The position numbers and the translations under genes were made by a program. From positions 2,108,001 through 2,172,000 of the forward strand of contig NZ_CP016094.1 in NCBI RefSeq assembly GCF_001746835.1: 64,000 nucleotides of DNA, written 5' to 3'. The notes under the pieces are model-generated. The model was not told the DNA's origin. It saw nothing but the letters and a program-made list of their open reading frames with translations, and did no database searches. Source of the stretch: Lacunisphaera limnophila. Its GTDB lineage: Bacteria > Verrucomicrobiota > Verrucomicrobiia > Opitutales > Opitutaceae. Shown here one piece after another: positions 34,618 to 42,956 of this stretch; positions within the stretch are counted from its first letter, which is position 1, and every line of letters begins with the position of its first letter.

Positions 34618-35838
34618 ATGAAAAAGAAATCCCTCCTCCCCAAGATCAAGGCCCCGGCCGCGTGGACCAAGCGGCTGAAGCAGCTCACGGCCAAGCACGA
34701 GAAATTCCTCGCGCGCAAAAACCCGGTCGACCCCGAGTGGGACAATGGCGTGTTCGAGCGTTTCACCTTTCCCGCGATCACCTACCGCCACGCCCCGATT
34801 GAATGGCGCTATGACCTCAACCCGAAGACGAACCCGTTTCTGATGGAGCGCCTCGGCGTCAACGCCACGCTCAACCCCGGCGCGTTCTTCTGGAAGGGCA
34901 AGGTGCACATGGTCGTTCGCTTCGAGGGTTATGATCGCAAGAGCCTCTTCGCCATCGCCGAGAGCGCCAACGGCATCGACGGCTGGCGTTTCTGGGACGA
35001 GCCCGTGGACCTGCCCGAGCTGAAGCCCGAGACCAACGTCTACGACATGCGGATCACGTTCCACGAGGACGGGCACATCTACGGCGTGTTCTGCGCGGAG
35101 GCGAAGGACCCGAACGCCAAACCCGGCGACCTCTCCAGCGCGGTCGCGGTGGCCGGCATGGTTCGCACCAAGGATTTCAAAAAGTGGGAGCGCCTCCCGA
35201 ACCTCAAGACCCCGGCCTCGCAGCAGCGCAATGTCGTGCTCCACCCGGAATTCGTGGACGGCCAGTACGCGTTCTACACGCGCCCGATGGACGGCTTCAT
35301 CGACGTCGGCTCGGGCGGCGGCATCGGCTGGACGCTTTGCCGGGACATCACCACCGGGATCACCGGCCCGGAAAAGATCATCGACGGCCGCGCCTACCAC
35401 ACGATCAAGGAAGTGAAGAACGGCCAGGGCCCGGCGCCGATCAAGACGCCGCAGGGCTGGCTGCATCTTGCCCACGGCGTGCGCGGCTGCGCCGCCGGCC
35501 TGCGCTACGTCCTCTACATGTTCATGACCTCCCTCGAGGATCCGACGAAGGTCATCGCCCGGCCGGGCGGCCACTTCCTCGCGCCTTATGGCGGCGAAGG
35601 TTTTGGCGACGTGTCGAACGTCACCTTCACCAACGGCTGGGTCGAGTTGCCGGGCAAGGAACGCACCGTGATGATTTATTACGGCGGCTCCGACACCCGC
35701 TGCTACGTCGCCCGGACCAACGTCGCGAAGCTCGTCGACTGGTGCCTCAACACGCCTGAGGATGCCCTGACGACCCGCAAGGCCGTCGACCAGCGCCTCG
35801 CGCTCATCCGCGCGAACAAGCAGCTGCTCGGGAGGTAA
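34618..35838 (+). CDS. GH130 4-O-beta-D-mannosyl-D-glucose phosphorylase
   Basis: A 406-residue GH130 enzyme of the mannosylglucose phosphorylase subgroup. Segments fitting this group are YRHAPIEWRYDLNPKTNPFL at the N-terminus, LGVNATLNPGAFFWKGKVHM, YDMRITFHEDGHIYGVFC with the catalytic Asp in the D-M-R-I/D-x-R region, HPEFVDGQYAFYTRP, GWLHLAHGVRGCAAGLRYVL and a C-terminal MIYYGGSDTRCYVA. It uses phosphate to split mannosylglucose to mannose-1-phosphate and glucose, saving ATP. It has no signal peptide, so it acts in the cytosol, downstream of the epimerase. GH130 also includes mannooligosaccharide phosphorylases; the neighbouring epimerase favours the call given. Confidence 0.9.
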   Translation: MKKKSLLPKIKAPAAWTKRLKQLTAKHEKFLARKNPVDPEWDNGVFERFTFPAITYRHAPIEWRYDLNPKTNPFLMERLGVNATLNPGAFFWKGKVHMVVRFEGYDRKSLFAIAESANGIDGWRFWDEPVDLPELKPETNVYDMRITFHEDGHIYGVFCAEAKDPNAKPGDLSSAVAVAGMVRTKDFKKWERLPNLKTPASQQRNVVLHPEFVDGQYAFYTRPMDGFIDVGSGGGIGWTLCRDITTGITGPEKIIDGRAYHTIKEVKNGQGPAPIKTPQGWLHLAHGVRGCAAGLRYVLYMFMTSLEDPTKVIARPGGHFLAPYGGEGFGDVSNVTFTNGWVELPGKERTVMIYYGGSDTRCYVARTNVAKLVDWCLNTPEDALTTRKAVDQRLALIRANKQLLGR

Positions 35839-35862
35839 GCCAAAAGCCTGGAGCTTCCGGAC

Positions 35863-35944
35863 TGTAGGGCGGGGGTCGCCGAACCCCGCCTGCGTTCGAA
35901 TACGCTAACACGTTCTAGGCGGGGTTCAGCGACCCCGCCCTACA
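35863..35944. repeat. REP doublet (REPIN)
   Basis: Inverted REP units starting TGTAGGGCGGGGG and ending AGCGACCCCGCCCTACA, with a 27-base centre. It lies between the convergent GH130 and YchJ-like genes. The left unit has one extra G and the right unit one changed base relative to the 20857 copy. Confidence 0.88.
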
Positions 35945-35952
35945 TCAGGACC

Positions 35953-36440
<488 letters not shown>

Positions 36441-36444
<4 letters not shown>

Positions 36445-36462
36445 GGAGCCGAGGCTCCATGA
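36441..36462 (-). promoter_or_regulatory. Hairpin covering the start of the YchJ gene
   Basis: A perfect ten-base inverted repeat, TCATGGAGCC / GGCTCCATGA with a two-base centre, contains the start codon in one arm and the GGAG ribosome-binding site in the other, so in mRNA they would pair with each other. This is one of very few genes in the window with a good Shine-Dalgarno motif. Confidence 0.6.
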
Positions 36463-36574
36463 GACGGGACAAGTTTCAAGTAACAAGTATCCGGCATGTC
36501 CCTCGCGCCGGCGGTCGGTCAGCTGGGTTACGTGCCACCGGATCCTGGTCTCTGGGCCGCACCCCGCGACGCCC

Positions 36575-38287
36575 CTACGGTTCCCGGATGGCCAGGGTCT
36601 GGTTGAGGCCGGTGGGCCGGAGTTCCTGGACCTGGCCGGAGGGCCACTGGATCACGAGTTTGCGCACGCGGGCGTCATCGCCGAGGCCGAAGGTGAGGGT
36701 GGATTCCGACTGGGTCATGAAGCCGAGGGCCGGGCCGGCGGTCTGCGTGAGGACGCGGCGCGGCGTGTGCACCTCGACGCGGGCGCCGCCGGCGCCGGGC
36801 TCGCTGCGGGTGGCCGTGAGTTGCAGCCGCAGCCAGGGCGAGCCGGTGCGCTGGTCGTTGCGGAGCAGCACGGCGGGGCCGTTGTGCTGCGCGATCACCA
36901 GGTCCGGGTCGCCGTCGCCGTCAAAGTCGGCGGCCGCGACGCCGCGCGCCGTCAGGGCGGGCAGGGCGGTCTCCTCGTCGGCCAGCGGCTGCCAAGTCTC
37001 GCCCCGGGACCACAGCACCCGTGGCACGGCGGCGAAAGCGCGGCCGCCTTCAAATTTGTTGGTGCCGGGTTCGGCGCGGCCCTGGCCGGAGAACAGCTCG
37101 GGCCGGCCGTCCAGATCGAGATCGAGCACGACCACCCCGAGCTTGCTCGCGAGGGCGAGGCCGGCGGCGGTGTCTTCCGCCAGGCCCGCGGCGAGCAGGG
37201 CCTGCAGGCGGTCGCGGTCGCCCGGGCTTTGGGCGAAGGGCAGGGCGCTGGCCGAGGCCAGGCCGGCGGCGGCCCCTTCCTGGCGAGGGCCCTGCACCCC
37301 GGCCTGCCGCGCGAAGGTGCCGTCACCCTGCGCGAGGAACAGCGCCGGGCCGTGGTTGTGATAGGCGATCAGCAGGTCGGAGCGCCGGTCGCCGTTCACG
37401 TCGAGGACCGTGAGGGCCAGCGGCCAGGCCACGGGCCGGCCGGTCTCGGGGTCGATGTCCCGCAAACCGGCCGAGTCGGCGGCCGCGGCGAAGCGCCCGT
37501 CGCCGCGGTTGTGCCAGACGGTGGGCGGGGAGCTGAAAAAGCCGGTCGGGTTGCCGTAGGAGCGGCCCATCTCGGCGACGGCAAAGGCGGAGCCGAGCCC
37601 CACCTCCTGGGGCCAGCGGGCGTAGTGCAACACCACCAAGTCGAGGCGGCCGTCGGCATCCGTGTCGAGCCAGGCGGCACCGGTGCTCCAGGTGTTCTCG
37701 TCGCCGCCGAGGCCGGCAAATTCGGTGACATCCTCGAACCGGCCGCCCCCGAGGTTGCGGAAGAGCCGGTTGGTGCCCACGGCCGAGACAAACAGGTCGG
37801 GGTGGCCGTCGGCATCGTAGTCCCCGGCGGCGGCGGCCATGCCCTGCATCTCGGTGTTAAGGCCGGCGGCGGCGGTCACATCGGTGAAGCGACCGTTGCC
37901 GTCGTTGCGATAAAGCGCGCTGCTGCGGACCAGGCGCTTCTCGAGGGTTTCCTCCCAGGGCCACGGCGCCCCATTGACGAAAAACAGGTCGGGCCGGCCG
38001 TCCGCGTTGTAGTCCAGCACGGTGACCGCCCCGCCGAGCGTGGTCGGGGCCTCGTCGGCTCCCGGCCGGTGGCTGAAGCGCAGACCAGCCGCCGCCGTGA
38101 CGTCGGTGAACCGCACCACCGGCGCACCGGTGCCGGCCGCCGGGGGAAAGAGCCACGCAAACAGCGCGCCGAGCAGGATGGCCGCGACCACGAGCGGCAG
38201 CAGCACCGGCAGCAGGGGCGGGACCACGGAGCGAACCGGCGGGTTCGCCGGCAGGGCGGGGTGGGGGCGGGCGGCAGGGGTGGTCAC
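36575..38287 (-). CDS. Membrane-anchored FG-GAP/ASPIC-UnbV (CRTAC1-like) protein
   Basis: A 570-residue protein with one N-terminal transmembrane anchor ([21 protein letters not shown]) and an external beta-propeller of FG-GAP/VCBS repeats. The calcium-type D-x-N/D-x-D-G-x-x-D-L motif is repeated: [55 protein letters not shown] and [11 protein letters not shown]. The C-terminus is an ASPIC/UnbV domain ([20 protein letters not shown], then [11 protein letters not shown]). Function is unknown, but these are typical surface proteins of Verrucomicrobiota. It is divergent from the LytS-type kinase gene with a 70-base gap. Confidence 0.88.
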   Translation of the reverse strand: MTTPAARPHPALPANPPVRSVVPPLLPVLLPLVVAAILLGALFAWLFPPAAGTGAPVVRFTDVTAAAGLRFSHRPGADEAPTTLGGAVTVLDYNADGRPDLFFVNGAPWPWEETLEKRLVRSSALYRNDGNGRFTDVTAAAGLNTEMQGMAAAAGDYDADGHPDLFVSAVGTNRLFRNLGGGRFEDVTEFAGLGGDENTWSTGAAWLDTDADGRLDLVVLHYARWPQEVGLGSAFAVAEMGRSYGNPTGFFSSPPTVWHNRGDGRFAAAADSAGLRDIDPETGRPVAWPLALTVLDVNGDRRSDLLIAYHNHGPALFLAQGDGTFARQAGVQGPRQEGAAAGLASASALPFAQSPGDRDRLQALLAAGLAEDTAAGLALASKLGVVVLDLDLDGRPELFSGQGRAEPGTNKFEGGRAFAAVPRVLWSRGETWQPLADEETALPALTARGVAAADFDGDGDPDLVIAQHNGPAVLLRNDQRTGSPWLRLQLTATRSEPGAGGARVEVHTPRRVLTQTAGPALGFMTQSESTLTFGLGDDARVRKLVIQWPSGQVQELRPTGLNQTLAIREP

Positions 38288-38357
38288 GGACGGATGCGAA
38301 TGGGCGTGGACACGAAATGCTCCGGCGTCCTACATAGACGGCAACCCCTTTCACGCA

Positions 38358-39440
38358 ATGACCGACCATCCCCTGTCCGGCCGATCGCTGCTCCGCTTCG
38401 CGGGCATCGGGACGTTCTGGACCCTGGTGGGCCTGGCCTTTGCGAGCCAGTTTTACCTGTCCAGCACCCTGCTGGGGCGCTCGGTGACCTGGGGCCAGGC
38501 CATCGGCTACTCGCTCGGGGACTGGTACGTGTGGGCGGTGCTCTCCCTCCCGGTGCTTTGGCTGGCGCGGCGTTACCCGCCGGAAGGCGCGCAGCCCTGG
38601 CGCACCGCGGCCATCCACCTGGCGTCCGCGCTGGTGTGCTCGCTCGTCTATGTGTTGCTGCGCTCGCTGGTCGGCGTGGCCCACAGCCGCCTGCTCGACG
38701 AGCCCGTGACCTTTGCCGAGGTCTTCCGGCCGCTGTTGGTGCGCACCTTCCCGTTCAACCTGCTGGTGTATGGCGTCATCGTGACCATCAGCCACGCCAT
38801 CGATTATTACCGCAAGTATCACGAGCGCACGGTGCACTCGCTCGAGCTGGAGAAGCACCTCACCGAGGCGCGGCTCCAGTCGCTGCTCCGCCAGCTCAAG
38901 CCCCACTTCCTTTTCAACACGCTCAACGGCATCGCCTCGCTGATGCACAGCGACGTGCACGCCGCCGACAAGATGCTGGTGCGCCTCGGCGAGCTGTTGC
39001 GCCTGACGATGCACCACCCGGGCCAGCCGCTGACGAAGCTGCGCGAGGAGATCGCCTTCATCGAGAAATACCTCGAGATCGAGCGCATCCGTTTCCGGGA
39101 CCGGCTCACGGTCGAGATCACGGCGGCGCCCGACACGCTCGACGCCGACGTGCCGAGCCTGATCATCCAGCCGTTGGTGGAGAATGCCATCCGCCACGGG
39201 CTCGAGCCGCACGCCCGCCCGGGCCGGATCACGGTGATGACGCGGCGCGAGGGCGGCGGCCTGTTGCTCGTCGTGCGCGACAATGGCGGTGGGATGCCCG
39301 CCGGCGGCTTCACCCGCGAGGGCATCGGCCTCGCCAACACGCGCGAGCGGCTCCGCGAGCTGTATGGCGAGCGGCACCGCTTCGAGCTGGCCAACCACCC
39401 GGAGGGCGGATTGGAAGTGCGGCTGTTGATCCCCCTCTAG
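38358..39440 (+). CDS. LytS/YehU-type sensor histidine kinase
   Basis: A 360-residue membrane kinase. Four helices make up the first 150 residues (GIGTFWTLVGLAFASQFYL, WYVWAVLSLPVLWLA, AAIHLASALVCSLVYVLL and FPFNLLVYGVIVTIS). A short coil (EKHLTEARLQSLLRQL) leads to the His_kinase domain, with the H-box KPHFLFNTLNGIASLM (His in P-H-F-L-F-N), the N-box IIQPLVENAIRHGLEP and the G-box DNGGGMP, then GIGLANTRERL. The LytTR regulator gene follows after 45 bases, as is usual for this kinase type. The signal is unknown. Confidence 0.93.
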   Translation: MTDHPLSGRSLLRFAGIGTFWTLVGLAFASQFYLSSTLLGRSVTWGQAIGYSLGDWYVWAVLSLPVLWLARRYPPEGAQPWRTAAIHLASALVCSLVYVLLRSLVGVAHSRLLDEPVTFAEVFRPLLVRTFPFNLLVYGVIVTISHAIDYYRKYHERTVHSLELEKHLTEARLQSLLRQLKPHFLFNTLNGIASLMHSDVHAADKMLVRLGELLRLTMHHPGQPLTKLREEIAFIEKYLEIERIRFRDRLTVEITAAPDTLDADVPSLIIQPLVENAIRHGLEPHARPGRITVMTRREGGGLLLVVRDNGGGMPAGGFTREGIGLANTRERLRELYGERHRFELANHPEGGLEVRLLIPL

Positions 39441-39485
39441 GCCCTATAAGCCTTATATGCCCCATAGGCCCTATCCTCCGATAAA
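39441..39485. repeat. Short CCCTATA-type direct repeats
   Basis: The 45 bases between the kinase and regulator genes hold repeated CCCTATA/CCTTATA/CCCATAGG/CCCTAT elements, which stand out from the GC-rich surroundings. They form partly inverted pairs. The role is unknown; perhaps a decayed repeat element. Confidence 0.4.
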
Positions 39486-40217
39486 ATGAAAATCCGCACC
39501 CTCATCGTGGATGACGAACCCCTGGCGCGGGACCGCTTGCGCGGATTCCTGCGCGCCGAGCCCGACGTCGATCTCATCGGCGAATGCGGCAGCGGCCCGG
39601 AAGCGGTGGCGCTGATCAAGGCGGCCACCCCCGACCTGGTCTTCCTCGACATGCAGATGCCGGGGTGCGACGGGCTGCAGGTCATCGCCCAGCTGCCGGA
39701 GGACCGGCGGCCCGCGATCATCTTCGCCACGGCGCACGAGAAGTTTGCCGTGGATGCCTTCGACCTGGCGGCGGCGGATTACCTGCTGAAGCCCTTTGAC
39801 CGGGATCGTTTCCAGCAGGCCCTGCGGCGGGCGCAGGACCAGTTGCAACGCCTGCGCACCCCCGAGAGCCCGGCGGCCCCGGCCCCCCGGGCGGACCGGA
39901 TCACGGTGAAGGCCGACGGCCGGCTGGTCTTCCTCAAGCCCGAGGAGATCGTCCGGGTCGAGGCGGCCGACAACTACGTGATGCTGCACCTGGTGGCCGG
40001 CCGCCTGATGCTGCGCGAGACCATGGCGGCGATCGAGACTCGGCTCGGCACGCTCAACTTCGCCCGGGTCAATCGCTCGGCCATCGTACACCTGGGCCAG
40101 ATCCGCGAGATCCAGCCGGCGCTCCACGGTGATTACACGGTGGTGTTGCGCGACGGCACGAAACTCCCCCTCAGCCGCAGCCTGCGGGGCCGGCTGGACC
40201 GGTTCGCCGGCGGCTGA
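39486..40217 (+). CDS. LytTR family response regulator
   Basis: A 243-residue regulator. The receiver domain (residues 1-120) has DDEPLARDRL, the phospho-acceptor Asp55 in FLDMQMPGCDGL, and the Lys in YLLKPFDRDRF. The LytTR DNA-binding domain (about 140-240) has ITVKADGRLVFLKPEEIVRVEAADNYV, given here by its core EEIVRVEAADNYV, then NFARVNRSAIVHLGQI and GTKLPLSRSLRGRL. It is paired with the upstream LytS-type kinase. The targets are not known; the divergent UnbV gene is a candidate. Confidence 0.93.
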   Translation: MKIRTLIVDDEPLARDRLRGFLRAEPDVDLIGECGSGPEAVALIKAATPDLVFLDMQMPGCDGLQVIAQLPEDRRPAIIFATAHEKFAVDAFDLAAADYLLKPFDRDRFQQALRRAQDQLQRLRTPESPAAPAPRADRITVKADGRLVFLKPEEIVRVEAADNYVMLHLVAGRLMLRETMAAIETRLGTLNFARVNRSAIVHLGQIREIQPALHGDYTVVLRDGTKLPLSRSLRGRLDRFAGG

Positions 40218-40227
40218 ATGCGGCGGT

Positions 40228-40255
40228 GCACCCGTCGCGGGCGTGTTATTTTTTT
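40228..40255 (+). terminator. Probable intrinsic terminator after the LytTR gene
   Basis: A stem CCCG-TCG-CGGG, extended on both sides with a small bulge, is followed by TTATTTTTTT. It lies about ten bases after the stop of the regulator gene and before the TonB receptor gene. Confidence 0.5.
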
Positions 40256-40313
40256 GTGGCGCAGCCATTAGCCCATTGACCCCCGGGTCAGGTGTCATAA
40301 CGCTTTAAGCTCA

Positions 40314-42296
40314 ATGGCCCCGCCGTTGACCCACGCCCCGAAGCCGTCCGCCTTGAGCTGGATGGCGATTTCGCTCGCGAGCCTGGTCAAGGCGCAAGCG
40401 GCCGAGGAGGTGGGCCCGGCCGGGGCCCCGGCCATTCTCCGGGATCTTTCCTTCGAGGAGCTGGCCACGATCACGGTGACCACGGTGTCGAAGCGGCAGG
40501 AACAATATTTCAATGCGGCGGCGGCGGTGCATGTGATCACGGGCGAGGAAATCCGCCGTTCCGGCGCCCTGATGCTGCCCGAGGTGCTGCGCCTGGCTCC
40601 CGGCGTCGAGGTGGGGGCCATCAACAGCCGGTCCTACGCGGTGGCCATCCGCGGCTTCAACGGCACCGCGTCCAACAAACTCCTGCCGCTGATCGACGGG
40701 CGGTCGCTGTATTCGCAGCGGTTTGCCTCGACGATCTGGGACATCCGCGACCTGCCGCTCGAAGACGTGGAACAGATCGAGGTGATCGGCGGGCCGGGCG
40801 GCACCACGTGGGGGGCCAACGCCGTGAACGGCGTCATCAATATCATCACCAAATCGGCCCGCGACACCCAGGGCAGCCTGTGGGCGGCCACGGCGGGCAG
40901 CTTCGAAGAGGCACAGCTGTACGCGCGGCAAGGTTTCGCCGCCGGCCGCGATGGCTGGGCGCGGGTTTATGTGAAGGCGTTCCAGCGGGGCGAATCCGAA
41001 TCCGTCAACGTGGCGGACAACAACGACGGTTGGTCCCAGGTGCGCGCGGGCTTTCGCTATGACCGCGAGCGCACGGCCGGGGACACCTTCACGGTCACCG
41101 GCGACCTGTTCACCAGTGATGCGGATCAACTCATTGCCGGCCGGGCCGACCGCGCCCACTCGAGCGGCGGGCACCTGCTGGCCCGGCACCAGCGTGCGCT
41201 CGAGGGCGGCGGGCAACTGCGGCTGCAGAGCTATCTGGATGTCATCCGCCGGGATTCCGGCGGCAACGTGTCCAAGGCGGACCTGTTTGACGTGGATGGT
41301 CTCGTGACCACGCCCGCCGAGGCGGCGGTCACGTATTCCGCGGGGGTGAACTACCGTCTCAGCCGGTTGACCGACTCGGTTGACGGCAGTTCGGGCACCG
41401 TGTCCGATTTCATGCCGTTGGAGCGGTACTTCAACCAGGGCGGATTTTTTCTGGAAGCGGCGCACCGGCCCCCGACCGCCAGCTGGCACCTCGCCGCCGG
41501 CGCCAAGATGGAATACAACGATTTCACTTCCTGGGAATTCATGCCGTCCGTCCGCGGCACCTGGATGCCCAACGATGACGTCACGTGGTGGGCCTCCTGG
41601 TCCCGGGCCTCCCGCATCCCCTCGCGTTTTGAAAACGACCAGCTGCTGGTCGTGAGTGCGCCCGGTTTCCAGAGCCGCACGTTCCCCAGCCCCGCGCTCA
41701 AGTCGGAAATCCTCGATGCCACCGAGCTGGGCTGGCGCTGGCGCGGTCGCGAGTCGCTGCATGTGGACGCGAGCCTGTTTTATCATCACTACTCGCGGTT
41801 GGTCACGGCCCGCACGCTGCCGGCGCCCGGTCCTTCCATGTTCAGCCAGGACCTGGACAATCAGGGCACCGGCACCTCGCGCGGCGCGGAGGTGCGCGTG
41901 GTTTGGCGCCCACGGTCTTGGTGGCAGCTGCAGGCCGCCTACACGTATCTCCACCTGGAGGTGGGCGTGGCCCCGGGCAGCAGCGACACGAACCTCGAGC
42001 AGGTCGAGTCGCTCAGTCCGCGGCAGCAGCTGTCCTTGCGCTCCTCCTGGAACATCGGGCCCCGCTGGGAGCTGGATGCCTGGTTCCGGTCGATCGCGCG
42101 CCTGCCCCAGCCCGGCCGGGTGATCCCCGGCTATGAGACGCTGGATTTCCGCGTGGGTCATCAGCTCGGAGACGGCTGGGAGGTGGTGCTGGCGGGCCAA
42201 AACCTGCTCGAGCCCGCCCACCGCGAATTTCGTTTTTTCACCGTGCAGGCCGCCGTGGCCCGGGGCTTTTACCTGCGGATTGAACGCCGCCACTAG
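40314..42296 (+). CDS. TonB-dependent receptor
   Basis: A 660-residue outer-membrane receptor. A short signal peptide (WMAISLASLVKAQAA) is followed by DLSFEELATITVTTVSKRQ, a linker common in this receptor type. The plug domain has VHVITGEEIRRSG, LRLAPGVEV, VAIRGFNG and QIEVIGGPGGTTWGANAVNG, followed by the NGVINIITK end. The rest is a 22-strand-type barrel ending in a terminal aromatic/basic strand (GFYLRIERRH). The ligand is unknown. It is the first gene of an operon with a YfiR-like gene (15 bases downstream) and a hybrid histidine kinase, so the receptor may be linked to signalling. Confidence 0.92.
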   Translation: MAPPLTHAPKPSALSWMAISLASLVKAQAAEEVGPAGAPAILRDLSFEELATITVTTVSKRQEQYFNAAAAVHVITGEEIRRSGALMLPEVLRLAPGVEVGAINSRSYAVAIRGFNGTASNKLLPLIDGRSLYSQRFASTIWDIRDLPLEDVEQIEVIGGPGGTTWGANAVNGVINIITKSARDTQGSLWAATAGSFEEAQLYARQGFAAGRDGWARVYVKAFQRGESESVNVADNNDGWSQVRAGFRYDRERTAGDTFTVTGDLFTSDADQLIAGRADRAHSSGGHLLARHQRALEGGGQLRLQSYLDVIRRDSGGNVSKADLFDVDGLVTTPAEAAVTYSAGVNYRLSRLTDSVDGSSGTVSDFMPLERYFNQGGFFLEAAHRPPTASWHLAAGAKMEYNDFTSWEFMPSVRGTWMPNDDVTWWASWSRASRIPSRFENDQLLVVSAPGFQSRTFPSPALKSEILDATELGWRWRGRESLHVDASLFYHHYSRLVTARTLPAPGPSMFSQDLDNQGTGTSRGAEVRVVWRPRSWWQLQAAYTYLHLEVGVAPGSSDTNLEQVESLSPRQQLSLRSSWNIGPRWELDAWFRSIARLPQPGRVIPGYETLDFRVGHQLGDGWEVVLAGQNLLEPAHREFRFFTVQAAVARGFYLRIERRH

Positions 42297-42311
42297 CCCC
42301 CCGTGTCACCG

Positions 42312-42956
42312 ATGCCCCTCCCACGCCCTGATCCTCACCGGTCCCCCCGCCGATCTGTCCGGCCGTGGTGCGTCCTGATGTTGCTCCTGGCCCCGGGGCT
42401 GGCGGCGGCCCCGCTGCCCGTGCCCCCGGTGGCGGCGATCGCGCCAGCCGTGATGCCGGAGTACAGCGTCAAGGCCGCCTACCTCGTGCGTTTCACCCGG
42501 TACATCGAGTGGCCGGCGGGCACCTTCGCTGACGCCTCGGCTCCGATCGTCATCGGCGTGCTGGGGCGCAATCCGTTTGGCGACCTGCTGGTGAAGTCGG
42601 TCGCCGGGGTCCGCAGCCAGGGGCGGGAGGTCCAGGTGCGGGTGGTGGCCAACCTGGAGGAAACGGCCGGCTGCCACGTGATCTTCATCGGTCGCGGCCA
42701 GGAGCGCGACGAGGCGTTGTGGCTGGAGGCGCTGCGGCAGCGCCCGGTCGTCACGGTGACGGATTCCCCGGAAGGACTGGCCCGCGGGGCGATCCTGAGC
42801 CTGTACGTCGAGGAAAAGGCCGCCGGTTCGCGCGTGGTCTTTGGCGCCAGCCTGCCGGCGGCGCGGCGCGCCGGCCTGCAGCTCAGTGCCGCGATGCTCC
42901 CCTCGGCGCGCCAGCTGATCCGTGGTGAAGAGGCCGATCCCGGGGAGGGCGTATGA
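42312..42956 (+). CDS. YfiR family periplasmic protein (DUF4154)
   Basis: A 214-residue exported protein with signal peptide (CVLMLLLAPGLAAAP). The YfiR domain shows YSVKAAYLVRFTRYIEWPAG, PIVIGVLGRNPFGDLL, CHVIFIGRGQERDEALW and a closing GAILSLYVEE segment. In Pseudomonas YfiR is the periplasmic repressor of the CHASE8 diguanylate cyclase YfiN. Here the next gene encodes a CHASE8-like kinase, so the protein probably gates that. The stop overlaps the kinase start by four bases (GTATGA). The start is not certain; a GTG lies at 42303. Confidence 0.88.
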   Translation: MPLPRPDPHRSPRRSVRPWCVLMLLLAPGLAAAPLPVPPVAAIAPAVMPEYSVKAAYLVRFTRYIEWPAGTFADASAPIVIGVLGRNPFGDLLVKSVAGVRSQGREVQVRVVANLEETAGCHVIFIGRGQERDEALWLEALRQRPVVTVTDSPEGLARGAILSLYVEEKAAGSRVVFGASLPAARRAGLQLSAAMLPSARQLIRGEEADPGEGV

